A DNA stretch of 64,000 nt from UBA1081 sp045535305 (GCA_045535305.1 JAZSLJ010000034.1:4467-68466), one strand, 5' to 3'; positions 43,778 to 52,279 are shown, counted from the first letter of the stretch. Program-made: numbers and translations. The notes: a model not told the origin generated them from the sequence alone.

Positions 43778-45511
43778 TCACCTCTCAGGATTTTCGGGTT
43801 TTGCTAAAATAGAATTATAAATATGATATATTACAAAACCGGGCTTTGCACCTGTTGGTTTTTTCAGATTTTTAACCTGTGTGTAGTCCACCTCAACTGC
43901 GCCCGACTGTCTGCCCGAACTGTAATATGCGGCAGTTTTTGCGGCAAATTCAAGTGATGTATCGGTAGGCTCTTTTCCCTCAAGAGCTAAAATAACATGA
44001 GAACCGGGTGCTTTCTGAATATGAAACCACAAATCGGTTTTTGCGGCAGTTTTTAACGACAGCTTATCGTTTTGAATATTGTTTCTGCCGACGAAAACCT
44101 TAAAGCCGTCGGGCGAAGCGAATTCAAGAGGCGGCATTGGCTGATTCTTTTTCATTTTGCCCTGTGATTTATGCTTTACAAAACCGCCGTCTGCAAGCTC
44201 TTGTCGGATTTCAGTAATTTCACGCTCTGTTTCAGCCCTGTTAAGCTCATCAAGAACGGTACGCAGATATTCAAGGTCTTGTCGGCCCTGTTCAATAAGT
44301 TCTGTAAGCTTTTCCTCTGCGGTGCGAAGCTTTCTGTACTCTTTATAATATCTCTGTGCATTTTCAGCAGGGGTAAGCTCAGGCTTTACCGCAATACGGA
44401 CAAGCTGATTGCCGTCGTAATAATTCTCTACCTCATAAAAGGTTGCGCCTTTTGAAAGGCGGTAAAGATTTGCGTTGATAAGCTCTGCAAAGATTCGTTT
44501 TTCTTCTCTGCCCTTACACTCATCAAGCTCTGTCATCTGATTGCTTATTTTTTTTGCAAGACGCTCAATAAGATTGTTAACCGTTTTGAAAAAGTCCTCT
44601 GCCTTGCTTCTTGTACGCAAAAGACGTTCTCTTTCATAATAAAAATCTTCAAGCAACTGTGAAAGGGATTCGCATGACGTATATTTTGCAACAGCTCCGT
44701 AATGAGTTATGGGAATAAAGGAAAAATCAAGGAGCTTTCCGTCTGCATCCGCAACGGCTGTGGGAGCAACAGTCCTGTTTGCTACTGTATTTTTTAGCAC
44801 ATCAAGCTCAAATTTCAATTTTTCGGTCTGTACCGCTGTCAACTCGCTTGCGGGAGTTTCGCTTGCCGATGCTCTGTATGCAATCTCTCTGCAAAGTACG
44901 GGGGACACACCCTCAACCGTACTAAGCAACGCATTTGAAAGAATAACATCTTTTTTTGTAAGCTGTGCAATAATTTCATCGCAATCCGCAGACAGAATAT
45001 CAAGCTTATTCTGCGAGGGAGGCAGTTCATATTTGAGTGCAGGCAAAACCTGCCTTACGGATGATTTTGTAATATCAACACGCTTTACGCTGTCGATAAT
45101 AATCTCATTTTCGTCAAGAAGGATAATGTTGCTGTACTGTGCCATTATCTCAACAACAAGTGTACGCTCTACCCTGTCGCCGATTTCGTTTATACAGCTG
45201 AAAATCAGCTTTAAAATACGGTCAAATCCCTCTTGCTTGATATCAATAAGGGTTGCACCGCCAAGATGCTTTCGCATAAGCATACACAGCATAGGCGGAT
45301 TTGCAGGATTCTCAATAGAATGTGTTGCGAGATGCAGTCTGGGGGCGTTACCCGATGCGGAAACGAGCAATCTGTACGCGCCCGCACGGGTACGCATTGT
45401 AAAAACAAGCTCCGTTTTCTGCGTCTGATGAATCTTATCCACCTTTGCGCCAAGCAGGATTTCCTTTAGCTCCTCGCTCAGAAGATGAAGAAAAATGCCG
45501 TCTAATGCCAT
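43778..45511 (-). CDS. rqcH: NFACT family protein, RqcH homologue
   Basis: A 577-residue protein with NFACT-N (MALDGIFLHLLSEELKEILL), central coiled coil (about residues 290-430) and NFACT-R (PDGFKVFVGRNNIQND, DLWFHIQKAPGSHVIL). In Bacillus RqcH binds stalled 50S-peptidyl-tRNA and adds alanine tails, marking the chain for degradation. The old name fibronectin-binding protein refers to this family. The start abuts the stop of the Nif3-like gene. It belongs to the minus-strand operon that begins with the DUF1858 gene at 47132. Confidence 0.94.
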   Translation of the reverse strand: MALDGIFLHLLSEELKEILLGAKVDKIHQTQKTELVFTMRTRAGAYRLLVSASGNAPRLHLATHSIENPANPPMLCMLMRKHLGGATLIDIKQEGFDRILKLIFSCINEIGDRVERTLVVEIMAQYSNIILLDENEIIIDSVKRVDITKSSVRQVLPALKYELPPSQNKLDILSADCDEIIAQLTKKDVILSNALLSTVEGVSPVLCREIAYRASASETPASELTAVQTEKLKFELDVLKNTVANRTVAPTAVADADGKLLDFSFIPITHYGAVAKYTSCESLSQLLEDFYYERERLLRTRSKAEDFFKTVNNLIERLAKKISNQMTELDECKGREEKRIFAELINANLYRLSKGATFYEVENYYDGNQLVRIAVKPELTPAENAQRYYKEYRKLRTAEEKLTELIEQGRQDLEYLRTVLDELNRAETEREITEIRQELADGGFVKHKSQGKMKKNQPMPPLEFASPDGFKVFVGRNNIQNDKLSLKTAAKTDLWFHIQKAPGSHVILALEGKEPTDTSLEFAAKTAAYYSSGRQSGAVEVDYTQVKNLKKPTGAKPGFVIYHIYNSILAKPENPER

Positions 45512-46264
45512 TTAAACCACCGTTTCATAAGGACATTTCTCAGATGCAACACAAATTACGTGTGCGGGAAATGCTTTTAATAATTTTTCACAAAGGGATT
45601 CAAGTACAATTTTCTCCGTTGAAAAATGCCCTGCCACAAGAAGATTTATGCCGTACATCTGTGCAAGAAGATGCTCGTGGTGCTTTGCTTCACCCGTAAC
45701 GAACGTATCACATCCCGCATCTGCGGCAACGGGGATATATTCACCGCCCGCACCGCCGCATACGGCAACCTTTTTAACATTTTTATTACATGCAGTAAGC
45801 CTTACACATTCATTAAGCTTATCGCGCACAAACGATGCAAAATCCTGAGCACTCTTTTCATCCGTTTCACCCATTCGCATAAGAGGTGCATTTTCCGCAA
45901 CAATAGGCTGTACATCTTTTATATCAAGCACTTTACAAAGTGCATCGTTTACGCCGTCGATTGCCATATCAAGATTTGTATGACAGGACAGCACGGCTAT
46001 GCCGTTTTTAATTGCATTGTAAAGCGGAGTATCTGTTTCAACACGTTTTACGGGCTTAAAAATCAGCGGATGATGTGCAACTATAAGCTTGCATCCGTTT
46101 GCAACAGCCTGTTCGATAACATCGTTTGTACAGTCAAGGCAAAGCATAACAGAATCAACTTCTTTATCAAAAGAACCCGTTATAAAACCGCTGTTATCCC
46201 ATTCGCACTGTGTATTATAGGGTGCAACCGAATTTAAAAAATCGTAAACTTCCCTTACGGTCAT
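45512..46264 (-). CDS. Nif3-like dinuclear metal centre hexameric protein
   Basis: A 250-residue Nif3/YbgI/DUF34 family protein. The start reads TVREVYDFLNSVAPYNTQCE, then WDNSGF. Metal ligands lie in VAHHPLIFKPV and TNLDMAIDGVND, with GEAKHHEHL and AGHFSTEK in the C-terminal half. The family assembles as a hexamer around two metals; function unresolved (GTP cyclohydrolase-like fold). The ATG overlaps the trmK stop by 4 bases. The trmK-nif3 pair is a standing neighbourhood in Firmicutes. Confidence 0.94.
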   Translation of the reverse strand: MTVREVYDFLNSVAPYNTQCEWDNSGFITGSFDKEVDSVMLCLDCTNDVIEQAVANGCKLIVAHHPLIFKPVKRVETDTPLYNAIKNGIAVLSCHTNLDMAIDGVNDALCKVLDIKDVQPIVAENAPLMRMGETDEKSAQDFASFVRDKLNECVRLTACNKNVKKVAVCGGAGGEYIPVAADAGCDTFVTGEAKHHEHLLAQMYGINLLVAGHFSTEKIVLESLCEKLLKAFPAHVICVASEKCPYETVV

Positions 46265-46941
46265 AAGTTAAAACCTGCCTTTTCCGCTTTTTCAAGAAGC
46301 AGTTTATACTTTTCTGCCCCTCGTGTATCGTTACTCTGCAAAAGCCCCTGACAGCGTGATTTTAAAAATGAATACTGTCTTTTTATATATGCCTTATCCG
46401 TTTCGGTCAAAGGTTTTATCTTATCACCGAAAAGATAATAAAAATCGTCCCTCTGCACACATTCACCGCTGTAATATGCACTCATTACAATGTAATTTTT
46501 GCCGTCATCACAACAGGTTTTTTCTGCATCTATGTAAAATCCGTTTTCTGCAAGATACTGTCTTACGTCCTGTGAATGTGTCATAGGCTGAAGCACAAGA
46601 TGCATATCCTTATGCTTTATCCATTCTGCTTTTTTAAGAATATCCGCAATAAGATTGCCGCCCATACCGCATATTATCAGTTCGTCAACATTCTTCGGTA
46701 TGCTATCGAGTCCGTCTGAAAGGATAAGACGAATATACTGCTGTAAATCATATTTTTCAACAGTTTTTCTTGCATTATCAAGAGGTCCCGGGGCAATATC
46801 CGCGGCTATTGCGTCATCTGTAACCCCCGACATAACAAGAAATGCCGGCAGATACCCATGATCGGTGCCGACATCTGCTGTGATACGGCCTGCCCTTACA
46901 AAGTCGGCAGCCGTTTTCAGTCTGTTGGTGAGCTTTATCAT
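46261..46941 (-). CDS. trmK: tRNA (adenine(22)-N(1))-methyltransferase
   Basis: A 226-residue SAM-dependent enzyme that methylates N1 of A22 in tRNA (YqfN/TrmK). The SAM-binding motif is TADVGTDHGYLPAFL, and ELIICGMGGNLIADIL carries the family's conserved GMGG. LVLQPMTHSQDVRQYL is also typical. Its ATG overlaps the DUF1858 gene by 4 bases, and its end overlaps the Nif3-like gene. Confidence 0.94.
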   Translation of the reverse strand: MIKLTNRLKTAADFVRAGRITADVGTDHGYLPAFLVMSGVTDDAIAADIAPGPLDNARKTVEKYDLQQYIRLILSDGLDSIPKNVDELIICGMGGNLIADILKKAEWIKHKDMHLVLQPMTHSQDVRQYLAENGFYIDAEKTCCDDGKNYIVMSAYYSGECVQRDDFYYLFGDKIKPLTETDKAYIKRQYSFLKSRCQGLLQSNDTRGAEKYKLLLEKAEKAGFNL

Positions 46942-47132
46942 GCCTTGTGTGCATTAAGCTTTGCAACAAGTTCATCTGCATCTACGCCGTGAACCATGCA
47001 AGCCTGCTCAATAGTTTCGTTTCTTGCGGAAGGACAGCCTAAACAATGCATACCCATTTCAAGGAAATAGGGTGCAAGAGAACGGTCAGCATCGAGAATA
47101 TCACCGATTTTTGTTGTTTTTGTAATTTCCAT
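46938..47132 (-). CDS. DUF1858 domain protein
   Basis: A 64-residue protein almost equal to one DUF1858 domain: TKTTKIGDILDADRSLAPYF, then GMHCLGCPSARNETIEQAC. Two conserved Cys residues form the CLGC motif, suggesting redox or metal chemistry. The family is found alone or fused to hybrid-cluster and ScdA-like proteins. ATG 47132 follows AGGAG. It heads the operon with trmK, the Nif3-like gene, rqcH and the glycosidase; the overlapping ends imply coupled translation. Confidence 0.9.
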   Translation of the reverse strand: MEITKTTKIGDILDADRSLAPYFLEMGMHCLGCPSARNETIEQACMVHGVDADELVAKLNAHKA

Positions 47133-47155
47133 TTTAAACACTCCTGTATATAAAT

Positions 47156-48094
47156 TTATTTTTTTACGTTTGTTTTTGCAACAAGATATTTGGGTCTGTT
47201 TTTGACCTCTGTATATATTCTTGACAGATACTCGCCTGCTATACCGATACTCAGCAGTATAAGTCCGCCTACGATAATAACAGCATCAATAATGCCTGCA
47301 ATTCCCAAACCGGCAGAAGCACCGTTAACACCTGTCAACACAAGAAGCACAACGGTATAAACAAAGCCGATAACCAATGAAAGCACACCCATATAAAGCG
47401 GGAATCTTAAAGGTGAAGATGTATAGCCGATAATGCCGTCAATAGCATATTTTAAAAGCTTAACAAGCGACCATTTTGTTTCACCTGCGGCTCTTTCGCG
47501 GTTGTGATGAGGAAACCATTTTACATTAAAGCCTACCCAACTGAAAATGCCCTTTGTAAAACGGACATTCTCATGCATAGCAAGAATGGAATCAATAACA
47601 TTCCTGTTCATTATGCGGTAATCCTGAGCGCCGTCGTCAATATATGTTTCGGTAATTAAATTTACAACCTTGTAAAAGACACCCGAAAGAAAGCTCTTTA
47701 AGCCCTTTTCGCCGTCTCTGTCAACTCTTTTACAGGCGGCAACGTCATAGCCTTCTTCGTCAACTGCTTTGAGCATTTCGGGAATAAGGTCAGGTGAATG
47801 CTGCAAATCCGCATCGATAAAGCCTGCGTAATCTCCCGTACAATTTTCAAGCCCTGCAAGCATTGCTGCTTCCTTGCCGAAATTTCTTGAAAATGATATA
47901 TATTTAACGCGGCTGTCTTTTGAGGCAAAATCTTCAATTATATTCTGCGTCGCATCGCGGCTGCCGTCGTTAACAAATAGCAATTCAATCTGATAATCTG
48001 TCAATGAATCCAGAACTTTTATCGTTTCGTTATAAAAAGCGGGTAAAACCTCGGATTCGTTATAACATGGAACAATAACGGAAAGTTTTTTCAC
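47156..48094 (-). CDS. GT2 family glycosyltransferase, GtrB/DPM-like
   Basis: A 312-residue membrane glycosyltransferase that likely loads a sugar onto undecaprenyl phosphate at the inner face of the membrane. The N-terminal GT-A domain has VIVPCYNESEVLP, FVNDGSRDAT and the DxD site FIDADLQHSP. RERAAGETKWSLVKLLKYAI precedes two C-terminal membrane helices. The start is GTG 48094, with AAGGAAG eight bases ahead. No partner flippase or wall gene lies nearby. The wall polymer it serves is unknown. Confidence 0.92.
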   Translation of the reverse strand: MKKLSVIVPCYNESEVLPAFYNETIKVLDSLTDYQIELLFVNDGSRDATQNIIEDFASKDSRVKYISFSRNFGKEAAMLAGLENCTGDYAGFIDADLQHSPDLIPEMLKAVDEEGYDVAACKRVDRDGEKGLKSFLSGVFYKVVNLITETYIDDGAQDYRIMNRNVIDSILAMHENVRFTKGIFSWVGFNVKWFPHHNRERAAGETKWSLVKLLKYAIDGIIGYTSSPLRFPLYMGVLSLVIGFVYTVVLLVLTGVNGASAGLGIAGIIDAVIIVGGLILLSIGIAGEYLSRIYTEVKNRPKYLVAKTNVKK

Positions 48095-48167
48095 TGTTTT
48101 CACTTCCTTTTCAAAATAGTATATCATATCTTTTTATTAAAATAAATAGTTTTGCTAAATTTTTATA

Positions 48168-48196
48168 TTGACTTAATTTAATTTTAACTGTAAAAT
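48168..48196 (+). promoter_or_regulatory. SigA-type promoter
   Basis: TTGACT (48168-48173), 17-bp spacer, TAAAAT (48191-48196), 19 bases ahead of the 106-residue hypothetical gene. Confidence 0.62.
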
Positions 48197-48215
48197 ATTA
48201 TTCGGTGATATTTTA

Positions 48216-48536
48216 ATGGGATTGTTTGATAAATTAAAGAAAAAAAAGAAAAAGAAAAATGCTTCAAGAGGTCAGTTTGAAAGAATCGAGATAAACGGCA
48301 AAACTCTGCCCGTACTCAATTTTTATCTTTTCACAAACAAAGACGAAAACAAGCGTTATATGGAATTGGCGTCATTTGAAGAAATGCCTGAGCTTCACTA
48401 TTCCGAGGTTACAATGGAAGTATATCTCACCACAAAAAAGCTTATTGCAACGGGAGCATTTGTTGAAGCATTCAAAAAGGGAAAATTCAAGGTTTATAAA
48501 TTTGAAATACTTGAAATAAACGAATACTATATTTAA
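48216..48536 (+). CDS. Hypothetical basic protein with poly-Lys N-terminus
   Basis: A 106-residue protein of unknown family. The N-terminus is MGLFDKLKKKKKKKN, a Lys run following a possible short amphipathic segment, which could hold acidic membrane lipid or nucleic acid. The rest looks like one alpha/beta domain (TLPVLNFYLFTNKDEN, MEVYLTTKKLIATGAFVE). GGTGAT serves as ribosome site and the gene has its own promoter. It is expressed singly and divergent from the glycosyltransferase. No terminator with a strong T-run was recognised directly after it. Confidence 0.7.
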   Translation: MGLFDKLKKKKKKKNASRGQFERIEINGKTLPVLNFYLFTNKDENKRYMELASFEEMPELHYSEVTMEVYLTTKKLIATGAFVEAFKKGKFKVYKFEILEINEYYI

Positions 48537-48573
48537 GCAGGTACTTTTTGGTATCTGCTTTTTTTTGAATGGG

Positions 48574-48742
48574 AACAAATAATTTAGCGTACCGCAAAAT
48601 TATTGTAGTTAGGAGTTAGGAGTGATGAGTTAGGAGTTAAGGAAGCCGCAAAGCGGCTTGGATTTAAATGGTTCAAAAGGCGGAGCCTTTTCCGCAACTC
48701 CTCACTCCTCACTTCTCACTCATCACTGATAAATTATTGTTT
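48574..48742. repeat. Palindromic intergenic element with TTAGGAGT core
   Basis: A 169-bp element. The left end AACAAATAATTTA (48574-48586) and right end TAAATTATTGTTT (48730-48742) resemble the ends of the TGTACAAT-core copies. The arms differ: GTTAGGAGTTAGGAGTGATG on the left against inverted CTCCTCACTCCTCACTTCTC on the right, with two inner hairpins, AAGCCGC-AAA-GCGGCTT and AAAAGGC-GGA-GCCTTTT. It lies just upstream of the metal-efflux operon promoter. Confidence 0.82.
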
Positions 48743-48751
48743 ATTTTTCTA

Positions 48752-48809
48752 TTGACAATTGAGCAGTCATTCAACTATAATGATAATATACAGTTGAACA
48801 GTTGTTCAA
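48752..48809 (+). promoter_or_regulatory. Promoter with ArsR/SmtB-type operator for metal-efflux operon
   Basis: TTGACA (48752-48757), 18-bp spacer, TATAAT (48776-48781). Downstream is the inverted repeat TTGAAC-AGTT-GTTCAA (48794-48809), containing TGAACA-GT-TGTTCA, the 12-2-12-type half-sites recognised by SmtB/CzrA/ArsR repressors. A weaker copy TTGAGCAGTCATTCAA (48759-48774) lies between -35 and -10. Binding there would block transcription until metal releases the repressor. Confidence 0.82.
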
Positions 48810-48834
48810 TCATTCAAACAACGGAGGTGCAATT

Positions 48835-49203
48835 ATGGATATACACAAACACAGCGAAATGTGCGACTGTAATGAGGTGCATACTGAAATTGTAGACAAA
48901 GTCAAAGAAGTTATGGAAGATACAGAGGTATTGTACGCTCTTTCTGACTTTTTTAAAGTTATCAGCGACAGCACAAGAATCCGCATAATGGCGGCTCTTG
49001 ACAGCGGTGAAATGTGCGTATGCGACTTATCTGCCCTGCTTGAAATGACAAAATCCGCAATTTCACATCAGCTGAAAATTCTGAAAGATGCAAAGCTTGT
49101 AAAATCAAGACGCGAGGGTAAAAACGTATTTTATTCCCTTAAAGACGACCACGTTAGGCTCATTTTTGAAATGGGCATTGAACATATAAAAGAAATTGAC
49201 TGA
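48835..49203 (+). CDS. ArsR/SmtB family metal-responsive repressor
   Basis: A 122-residue winged-helix repressor. The N-terminal Cys pair (HSEMCDCNE) and MCVCDLSALL in the recognition domain match the metal site of CadC-type sensors of Cd2+/Pb2+/Zn2+. The DNA-reading helix is in MTKSAISHQLKILKDAKLV, then SRREGKNVFYSL forms the wing. ATG 48835 follows AACGGAGG. It leads the operon with the HMA protein and P-type ATPase and probably binds the TGAACA-type operators just upstream, so it controls itself. Confidence 0.93.
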   Translation: MDIHKHSEMCDCNEVHTEIVDKVKEVMEDTEVLYALSDFFKVISDSTRIRIMAALDSGEMCVCDLSALLEMTKSAISHQLKILKDAKLVKSRREGKNVFYSLKDDHVRLIFEMGIEHIKEID

Positions 49204-49215
49204 GAGGTATTTATT

Positions 49216-49437
49216 ATGACTAAAAAAATTAAACTTATTGACCTTTGCTGTGCAAACTGCGCCGCAAAAATTGAAGAAAAAACAGCTAAAATCGACGGTG
49301 TAAATTCTGTTACCGTCAACTTTCTTACAGAAAAAATGATTATCGACATTGACGAATCAAAAGCAGAAAGCATTTTTGCACAGATTGAAAAAATTGTTCA
49401 TAAAATAGAGCCCGACGTAAAAATCGAAGGTATTTAA
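49216..49437 (+). CDS. Small heavy-metal-associated (HMA) domain protein
   Basis: A 73-residue ferredoxin-like HMA domain, starting KKIKLIDLCCANCAAKIEE, so the metal-binding site reads CCANC (extra Cys relative to the common MxCxxC). It would pass metal to the ATPase encoded next. The gene lies 12 bases after the repressor gene and ends one base before the ATPase gene. A stand-alone HMA protein here fits the ATPase, which lacks its own N-terminal HMA domain. Confidence 0.9.
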   Translation: MTKKIKLIDLCCANCAAKIEEKTAKIDGVNSVTVNFLTEKMIIDIDESKAESIFAQIEKIVHKIEPDVKIEGI

Positions 49438-49438
49438 T

Positions 49439-51274
49439 ATGAAAAAAGATATTATCCTTTTGAGTGTTTCCGCATTTTTGCTTATAGGTGCGTTACTCGT
49501 ACCCGAAGCATACGCAATTATACGGCTGATTCTGTTTATTACCGCATTCATATTAAGCGGTTTCCCCGTACTCGGAAATGCATTCAAGGGAATACTAAAA
49601 GGCAATATTTTCAACGAAAACACACTTATGGCGGTTGCGGCTATAGGTGCACTTTTCATCAAAGAATATTCCGAAGCAGTTTTTGTTATGATATTCTACC
49701 GCGTGGGTGAATTGTTTGAGAATTATGCCGTTAAAAAATCAAGAAAATCCATCAGCGAGGTTATGAATATATGCCCCGACTATGCAAACCTTGTAAAAGA
49801 CGGCAAAACCGTAAAGGTTGACCCTGAAGATATTGCAATCGGCGATATTATCACCGTTGCGGCAGGCGAAAAAATACCTCTTGACGGTGTTATTCTTTCG
49901 GGCAATTCATATATTGACACCCGTGCACTTACAGGTGAATCCGTACCGCGCAGAGTGAGTGAAAATGATACTGTTTTAAGCGGCTGTATAAACTGTGAGG
50001 GCGTACTGACAATAAAAGTTACAAAAACCTTTGAGGATTCTACCGTAAGCAAAATTCTTGAGCTTGTTGAAAACGCATCCGCAAGAAAATCAACATCCGA
50101 AAAATTCATTACAAAATTCGCAAAATATTATACCCCCTGCGTGCTTATTGCGGCACTTTTGCTTGCGGTACTGCCACCGTTATTCATTGAAAACGCAACA
50201 TTCGGTGATTATATTTACAGGGCGTTGTCATTTCTTGTTGTTTCCTGCCCCTGTGCGCTTGTTATCTCTGTTCCGTTAAGCTTTTTCGGCGGTATCGGAG
50301 GCGGTGCAAAAAAGGGCATACTTATAAAAGGCGGCAGTTATCTTGAAATTCTTTCAAAGGCAGACACCGCAGTATTTGACAAAACAGGCACTCTGACAAA
50401 AGGTGTATTTGAGGTTCAGCAGATAAATCCCAAAGATTGCACAGGTGAAGAGCTGTTAAAAATTGCCGCATATGCTGAAAACATATCCTCTCACCCTATT
50501 GCAAAATCAATCATATCCGCATACAGTAAAGATATTGATATTTCGCTTATCACACAAGCAAAAGAGATTGCAGGGCACGGTGTAAGTGCCGTTATTGAGG
50601 GTAAATCCGCACTCGTCGGCAACGCAAAGCTTATGCAGATGAACGACATAGATTTTACTGCTACATCGGGCGGTACTGTGATTTATATTGCTGTTGACAA
50701 TATTTTCAAAGGCAGTATTGTTATTGCAGATGAAATAAAGGCAGATGCAAAAAAACTTGTTGCAAATCTTAAAAAATCGGGCATTAGCAACACGGTAATG
50801 CTTACGGGCGATATAAAAGCCACCGCAGATGAAACTGCTGCAAAAATCGGTATTGATAAAGTTTACAGCGAACTGCTGCCCGGAGATAAGGTTGAAATTT
50901 TAGAAAAGGTTATGTTACAATCAAAGGGTAAAACACTTTATGTGGGCGACGGTATAAACGATGCTCCCGTACTTGCAAGAGCAGACGTAGGTATTGCTAT
51001 GGGCGCGCTCGGCTCGGACGCGGCTATTGAAGCGGCTGACATTGTAATTATGACCGACGAGCCTTCAAAAATCGTTACCGCAATAAAGACGGCTAAAAAA
51101 ACTATGAATATTGCAAAGCAGAATATTATTTTTTCAATCGCGATAAAGCTTATAATTCTTGTGCTTTGCTCACTGGATATAGTTGGTATGGGCGTTGCCG
51201 TTTTTGGTGATGTGGGCGTTATGGTGCTTGCGGTACTCAACTCTTTCCGTTCATTATCAAATAAGGAGATATAG
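49439..51274 (+). CDS. Heavy-metal P1B-type ATPase (CadA/ZntA-like)
   Basis: A 611-residue transporter that exports metal ions using ATP. It lacks an N-terminal HMA domain; the domain is encoded separately just upstream. Landmarks in order are TGES in ALTGESVPR, the metal-site CPC motif in SCPCALVISVPLSFF, the phosphorylation site DKTGTLTKG, the SSHPIAKS P1B motif and GDGINDAPVLARADVGIAMG. The CPC plus C-terminal pattern favours Zn2+/Cd2+/Pb2+ over Cu+. It is the third gene of the ArsR-regulated operon. The nfo gene follows after three bases and may be co-transcribed. Confidence 0.93.
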   Translation: MKKDIILLSVSAFLLIGALLVPEAYAIIRLILFITAFILSGFPVLGNAFKGILKGNIFNENTLMAVAAIGALFIKEYSEAVFVMIFYRVGELFENYAVKKSRKSISEVMNICPDYANLVKDGKTVKVDPEDIAIGDIITVAAGEKIPLDGVILSGNSYIDTRALTGESVPRRVSENDTVLSGCINCEGVLTIKVTKTFEDSTVSKILELVENASARKSTSEKFITKFAKYYTPCVLIAALLLAVLPPLFIENATFGDYIYRALSFLVVSCPCALVISVPLSFFGGIGGGAKKGILIKGGSYLEILSKADTAVFDKTGTLTKGVFEVQQINPKDCTGEELLKIAAYAENISSHPIAKSIISAYSKDIDISLITQAKEIAGHGVSAVIEGKSALVGNAKLMQMNDIDFTATSGGTVIYIAVDNIFKGSIVIADEIKADAKKLVANLKKSGISNTVMLTGDIKATADETAAKIGIDKVYSELLPGDKVEILEKVMLQSKGKTLYVGDGINDAPVLARADVGIAMGALGSDAAIEAADIVIMTDEPSKIVTAIKTAKKTMNIAKQNIIFSIAIKLIILVLCSLDIVGMGVAVFGDVGVMVLAVLNSFRSLSNKEI

Positions 51275-51277
51275 GTT

Positions 51278-52105
51278 ATGTTATATATTGGATGTCATTT
51301 ATCAGCATCAAAGGGCTTTCTTGCTATGGGCAAGCAGGCTCACGCAATAGGTGCAAACACTTTTCAGTTTTTCACACGTAATCCCAGAGGCGGTGCGGCA
51401 AAAGCTATTGATGAAGCAGATGTTAAAGCATATCTTGAATTTGCAAAGGAGCATAATTTCGGCAAAATAGTAGCGCACGCACCCTACACTCTCAACGCCT
51501 GCGGCAAAGAAGAAAGAGTAAGAGAATTTGCATTAGAGACCTTTAAAGATGATTTGCTCCGTATGGAATACGTACCCCACAACTACTATAATTTTCATCC
51601 GGGCAGTCATGTAGGTCAGGGTGAAGAAAAAGGTATTGAACTGATTGCAGACGTGCTCAATCAGGTACTTTTTTCCGAAATGACAACAACCGTTCTGCTT
51701 GAAACAATGGCAGGCAAGGGCAGTGAAATCGGCAGAAGCTTTGAGGAAATTAAAGCAATTATTGACCGTGTGGAGCTTAAAGATAAATTGGGCGTGTGTC
51801 TTGACACCTGTCATATTTCCGATGCAGGTTACGACATAATCAATCAACCCGAAGCCGTACTTGATGAATTTGACAGGGTGATAGGAATTGACAGACTTAA
51901 AGCAATCCACCTGAACGACAGCATGAACCCTATGGGCGCACATAAGGACAGACACGCAAAAATCGGCGAAGGACACATAGGCTTTGATGCACTTATGAAA
52001 TTCATAAAAATGCCGCAGATTGACGGTTTGCCCATAAATCTTGAAACACCCAATGAAATCGACGGCTACGCAGAAGAAATCAGAATGATTAAAGAAGCAT
52101 ATTAA
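51278..52105 (+). CDS. nfo: Deoxyribonuclease IV (endonuclease IV)
   Basis: A 275-residue AP endonuclease of base-excision repair. It has the TIM-barrel start YIGCHLSASKGFLAMGKQA, zinc ligands in VAHAPYTLNACG, NFHPGSHVG, VLLETMAGKGSE, CLDTCHISDAGYD and HLNDSMNPMGAHKDRH. Length and motifs are complete. An AGGAG site precedes ATG 51278. It is adjacent to the metal ATPase and likely shares its transcript. A strong terminator follows. Confidence 0.95.
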   Translation: MLYIGCHLSASKGFLAMGKQAHAIGANTFQFFTRNPRGGAAKAIDEADVKAYLEFAKEHNFGKIVAHAPYTLNACGKEERVREFALETFKDDLLRMEYVPHNYYNFHPGSHVGQGEEKGIELIADVLNQVLFSEMTTTVLLETMAGKGSEIGRSFEEIKAIIDRVELKDKLGVCLDTCHISDAGYDIINQPEAVLDEFDRVIGIDRLKAIHLNDSMNPMGAHKDRHAKIGEGHIGFDALMKFIKMPQIDGLPINLETPNEIDGYAEEIRMIKEAY

Positions 52106-52108
52106 AAG

Positions 52109-52141
52109 CAAAGGGAACGCAGAAATGCGTTCCCTTTGTTT
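52109..52141 (+). terminator. Intrinsic terminator with GAAA tetraloop
   Basis: A 13-bp perfect stem CAAAGGGAACGCA/TGCGTTCCCTTTG (52109-52121, 52126-52138) with loop GAAA and a short TT tail. It ends the metal-efflux/nfo transcript. Confidence 0.85.
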
Positions 52142-52144
52142 GAC

Positions 52145-52279
52145 AAAAAATAATTTAATGTACAATTTACAATGTACAATTATTGAATCATAAAAATCGG
52201 GTTAAAGGGCGAAGCCCTTTCCACCATTGTACATTATACATTATACATTGTACATTGTTAATTAGATAAATTAATGCTT
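52145..52279. repeat. Palindromic intergenic element, copy 4 (TGTACAAT core)
   Basis: A 135-bp element. The left end AAAAAATAATTTA and right end TAAATTAATGCTT have diverged by one and two bases from the shared ends. The arms and AAAGGGC-GAA-GCCCTTT centre match copies 1-3. It overlaps the 3' end of the flavoprotein gene and supplies its stop codon (52271-52273). Confidence 0.88.
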
